A stretch of DNA of 64,000 nt from Modestobacter marinus. Its GTDB lineage: Bacteria > Actinomycetota > Actinomycetes > Mycobacteriales > Geodermatophilaceae. The notes under the pieces were generated by a model. That model worked only from the letters and a program-made list of their open reading frames with translations, had not been told where the DNA came from and ran no database searches. Positions within the stretch are counted from its first letter, which is position 1, and each line of letters begins with the position of its first letter. Where the stretch lies: the NCBI RefSeq assembly GCF_019799945.1, contig NZ_JABGCH010000003.1, positions 248,001-312,000 of the forward strand, in the 5' to 3' direction. Of the stretch, positions 61,671 to 64,000 are shown in pieces. Both the position numbers and the translations under genes were made by a program.

Positions 61671-63611
61671 GTGCCGTTCCGCACCGCGTCACCCCGATCC
61701 GCCCTCCCCGTGTCCGCGCCCCTCTCCGGCCCGCTCCACCCGCCGGCCGCCGGGCCGGTCGCACCGCCGGGCAGCCGGTACCAGCAGGCGACCATCGACG
61801 ACCTCGGCACGCCCCTGGCGGGCGTCACGTTCGTCGTCGTCGACCTGGAGACCACCGGCGGTTCACCGAAGGACTGCGCGATCACCGAGGTCGGCGCGGT
61901 CAAGGTGCGCGGCGGGGAGGTGCTGGGTGAGTTCCAGACCCTGGTCGACCCCGGCTGCGAGATCCCGCCCTACATCAGCGTCCTCACCGGGATCACCTCG
62001 ATGATGGTGGCCACCGCGCCGCGCATCGACGCGGTGCTGCCGGCCTTCCTGGAGTTCGCCCGCGGCGCCGTGCTGGTGGCCCACAACGCACCGTTCGACC
62101 TCGGGTTCCTGCGGGCGGCCTGCGAGCAGATCGGCATGCCGTGGCCGGCGTTCGCCTCGGTCGACACCGCCGTCCTCGCCCGGCGGCTGCTCACCCGCGA
62201 CGAGGTGCCCAACTGCAAGCTGGCCACCCTGGCGCCGTACTTCTCCACCTCCACGGAGCCCTGCCACCGGGCCCTCGCCGACGCCCGGGCCACGGTCGAC
62301 GTCCTGCACGGCCTGCTCGAACGGGTGGGCCCGCTGGGCATCACGTCGCTGGAGGAGCTCACCGGGCTCACCCGGCAGGTCGACCCGGAGCGGCGGCGCA
62401 AGCGCCACCTGGCCGAGCACGTCCCCTCGGGCCCCGGGGTCTACCTCTTCCGCGGCCCGCGGGACGAGCCCCTGTACGTGGGCACCTCCACCGACCTGCG
62501 CAGCCGGGTGCGCTCCTACTTCTCCGCCGGTGAGCAGCGCAGCCGGATGACGGAGATGATCCGGCTGGCCGAGCGGGTGGAGGCGCTGCCGTGCGCCCAC
62601 GACCTGGAGGCCGCCGTCCGCGAGCTGCGGCTCATCGCCGAGCACAAACCGCGGTACAACCGCCGGTCCCGCTTTCCCGAGCGGGCGCTGTGGATACGCC
62701 TGACCGAGGAGCCGTTCCCGCGGCTGTCGGTGGTACGCCGGGTCCGGCCGGGCACCGGGGTGTTCCTGGGTCCGTTCGCCGACCGGCGCGCGGCCGACGC
62801 CGCCGTCGCCGCGGTGCACGAGTCGCTGCCGCTGCGGCAGTGCACCGCCCGGCTGTCCCGGGCCGGGCGGGGCAGCGCCTGCGCGCTGGCCGGCATGGGC
62901 CGCTGCGGTGCCCCGTGCACCGGAGCCCAGTCCCGGGAGGAGTACGCCGCGATCGCCGCGGTCTTCGCCGCCGCCGTCGACGCCGACCCCCGCGCGCTGG
63001 TGGCCCCGCTCCTCGTCCGGGTCGAGCAGCTCGCCGCCGAGGGCAGGTACGAGGACGCCGCCGTGCTGCGCGACCGCGTCGCCGTCCTGGTCCGCGCGGT
63101 CCGCCGCCGCCAGCGACTGGAGTCCCTCGCCCGGGTGCCCGAGCTGGTGCTCGCCCGCTCCGACGGCGCGGGTGGCTGGCAACTGTCCGTGGTGCGGCGG
63201 GGGCGGCTGGTGGCCGCCGGCGTCGCGGAGCGGGGGCGATCGGTGCGCGGCACGCTCGCCGACCTGCTGTCGACCGCGGAGACCCCGGTCGGACCCGACG
63301 ACGAGCTGGCCGCCTCGGTCGACGAGACCGAGCTCGTGCTCCGCTGGATGGAGAAGCCGGGCACCCGGCTGGTCGAGCTCACCGGCACACTGGCCTGCCG
63401 CGCCCCCGGCACCGGGGACTACAGCGAGTTCCTGTCCCTCGTCGACGCCGGCCGCGCCGAGCGCGACCCGTTCGGCGACACCCGGTCCCTGCGGACGCAC
63501 AGCCAGCCCGACCGCGTGCCCTCCCCGGGCCCGGGAGCCGCGCCCGGCCGGCCGGTCCGTCCCTCGGGGCGGCGCGTCACAGGCGGCACCCCGCTAGCAT
63601 CCCCGGCGTGA
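61671..63611 (+). CDS. DEDDh exonuclease fused to UvrC-like GIY-YIG nuclease
   Basis: A 646-residue two-nuclease protein. A DnaQ-like exonuclease spans about residues 45-220: FVVVDLETTGGSP (motif I), VLVAHNAPFDLGFLRAAC (II) and HRALADARATVDVLHGLL (III). A GIY-YIG domain follows (GPGVYLFRGPRDEPLYVGTSTDLRSRVRSYF). The rest resembles the UvrC Cys-rich and UVR regions (CALAGMGRCGAPCTG). It lacks the UvrC RNase H and (HhH)2 parts, so it is Cho-like. M. tuberculosis Rv2191 has the same layout as I recall. A role in DNA repair is likely; the target is unknown. Confidence 0.87.
   Translation: MPFRTASPRSALPVSAPLSGPLHPPAAGPVAPPGSRYQQATIDDLGTPLAGVTFVVVDLETTGGSPKDCAITEVGAVKVRGGEVLGEFQTLVDPGCEIPPYISVLTGITSMMVATAPRIDAVLPAFLEFARGAVLVAHNAPFDLGFLRAACEQIGMPWPAFASVDTAVLARRLLTRDEVPNCKLATLAPYFSTSTEPCHRALADARATVDVLHGLLERVGPLGITSLEELTGLTRQVDPERRRKRHLAEHVPSGPGVYLFRGPRDEPLYVGTSTDLRSRVRSYFSAGEQRSRMTEMIRLAERVEALPCAHDLEAAVRELRLIAEHKPRYNRRSRFPERALWIRLTEEPFPRLSVVRRVRPGTGVFLGPFADRRAADAAVAAVHESLPLRQCTARLSRAGRGSACALAGMGRCGAPCTGAQSREEYAAIAAVFAAAVDADPRALVAPLLVRVEQLAAEGRYEDAAVLRDRVAVLVRAVRRRQRLESLARVPELVLARSDGAGGWQLSVVRRGRLVAAGVAERGRSVRGTLADLLSTAETPVGPDDELAASVDETELVLRWMEKPGTRLVELTGTLACRAPGTGDYSEFLSLVDAGRAERDPFGDTRSLRTHSQPDRVPSPGPGAAPGRPVRPSGRRVTGGTPLASPA
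63595..63600 (+). promoter_or_regulatory. -10 box TAGCAT, leaderless start of the RAM-domain gene
   Basis: TAGCAT lies 7 nt before the GTG, inside the 3' end of the nuclease gene. Confidence 0.55.
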
Positions 63612-63895
63612 TCACCGCCATCGTGATGATCGATGCCGCCACCGACGCGATCCCCGAGGTCGCCGCGGCCGTCGCCGACCTCGAGGGGGTCAGCGAGGTC
63701 TACTCGACCGCCGGGGAGGTCGACCTGATCGCGATCGTGCGGGTCCGGGAGTTCGATCAGGTGGCCGACGTCATCGCCGGGCAGATCAACAAGGTGCCCG
63801 GCGTCCTGGAGACCGAGACGCACATCGCCTTCCGGGCCTACTCCCGGCACGACCTCGAGTCGGCCTTCTCCCTGGGCCTCGAGCAAGCGGAGTGA
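63608..63895 (+). CDS. Stand-alone Lrp/AsnC ligand-binding (RAM) domain protein
   Basis: A 95-residue protein consisting only of the RAM domain: ITAIVMIDAATDAIPEVAAAVADLEGVSEVYSTAGEVDLIAIVRV. No helix-turn-helix is present. Such SMLRP proteins form rings that bind amino acids and may modulate Lrp-type regulators. The GTG overlaps the stop of the nuclease gene (GTGA) and also has its own leaderless -10 box. Copy D of the intergenic repeat follows. Confidence 0.88.
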   Translation: MITAIVMIDAATDAIPEVAAAVADLEGVSEVYSTAGEVDLIAIVRVREFDQVADVIAGQINKVPGVLETETHIAFRAYSRHDLESAFSLGLEQAE

Positions 63896-63960
63896 CGAAG
63901 GTGGAGGGACCCCGTCCTCCCCACCCTTCGCACGCTCAGGGCGATGCCCTGGCCGGGGCC
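63896..63960 (+). repeat. Dispersed GC-rich intergenic repeat, copy D1
   Basis: It follows the RAM-gene stop at once (GGGACCCCGTCCTCCCCACC, CTTCGCACGCTCAGGGCGAT) and ends GGCCGGGGCC. It is closest to copy A in its outer arms. Confidence 0.65.
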
Positions 63961-64000
63961 TGACCCACCCCTCGCGCGCTCGGGGCGGTGCCCTGGACGG
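63961..64000 (+). repeat. Dispersed GC-rich intergenic repeat, copy D2 (runs off the window)
   Basis: A second tandem copy of the core (CCACCCCTCGCGCGCTCGGG, then GCGGTGCCCTGGACGG) without the 5' arm. It continues past the right edge. Confidence 0.6.

Overview
The window is high-GC DNA (roughly 73% by eye), gene-dense and free of introns. It reads as the chromosome of an actinobacterium, most likely a pigmented soil member of the Geodermatophilaceae (Blastococcus, Geodermatophilus or Modestobacter type). The family assignment is inferred from gene content, codon use, LexA boxes of the TCGAAC-N4-GTTCGA type, many leaderless genes and a recurring GC-rich intergenic repeat. No database was searched. 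I see no rRNA, tRNA, phage, insertion sequence or CRISPR array. About 61 protein genes and one leader peptide can be supported. Most long opposite-frame ORFs are GC-rich shadows and are left out.

Layout. 0-3 kb: the end of a transglutaminase/TgpA gene, a DUF3040 membrane protein, and dinB under a LexA box. 3-5.8 kb: a three-gene unit made of a (DGGA)19 repeat polypeptide, a JmjC/cupin oxygenase and a thioredoxin-like ferredoxin. 5.8-8 kb: a phosphodiesterase/methyltransferase pair and a 68-aa leaderless protein. 8-12.8 kb: a LexA-controlled mutagenesis operon (DUF6504, HEPN, dnaE2). 13-18.3 kb: six genes joined by 4-bp overlaps (YbaK, GNAT, carotenoid FAD oxidoreductase, cruF, cruG, flavin reductase). 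18.3-23.5 kb: adenosine kinase, a CDP-alcohol phosphatidyltransferase, a lipase, and a threonyl-tRNA synthetase paralogue behind what looks like a threonine attenuator. 23.5-34.4 kb: a class V aminotransferase, a GGDEF/EAL protein, an ABC export operon, a berberine-bridge-type oxidase and several unknown genes. 34.4-39.4 kb: metF, crtE, crtI, crtB and an Rv2175c-type regulator. 39.5-50 kb: pknL, nfo, ltaE-aroG, a phosphofructokinase with PPi-type residues, a chemoreceptor, a 3'-5' exonuclease, RidA and a PlsC acyltransferase. 50-64 kb: an ornithine cyclodeaminase-like enzyme, a four-gene ROK/ArsA/SRPBCC operon, FadD15, PimB', an M48 protease, NlpC/P60, a DEDDh-GIY-YIG nuclease and a RAM-domain protein.

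How the genes work together. The backbone from DUF3040 through metF, idsA, Rv2175c, pknL, aroG, exonuclease, acyltransferase, ArsA, SRPBCC, fadD15, pimB', NlpC/P60 and the UvrC-like nuclease follows, as I remember it, the order of Mycobacterium tuberculosis Rv2169c-Rv2191. Accessory modules sit between these genes. Two carotenoid loci 17 kb apart complement each other: crtE-crtI-crtB makes the C40 polyene, and the FAD oxidoreductase-cruF-cruG set would hydrate and glycosylate it. Two LexA boxes with an identical 16-bp core link dinB and the dnaE2 operon into one damage response. About twenty genes have an extended -10 type box (mostly TANNNT) 6-8 nt before the start codon, the pattern of leaderless transcription. 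The best candidates for new biology are the DGGA-repeat/oxygenase/ferredoxin unit and the threonine attenuator of the short ThrRS paralogue.
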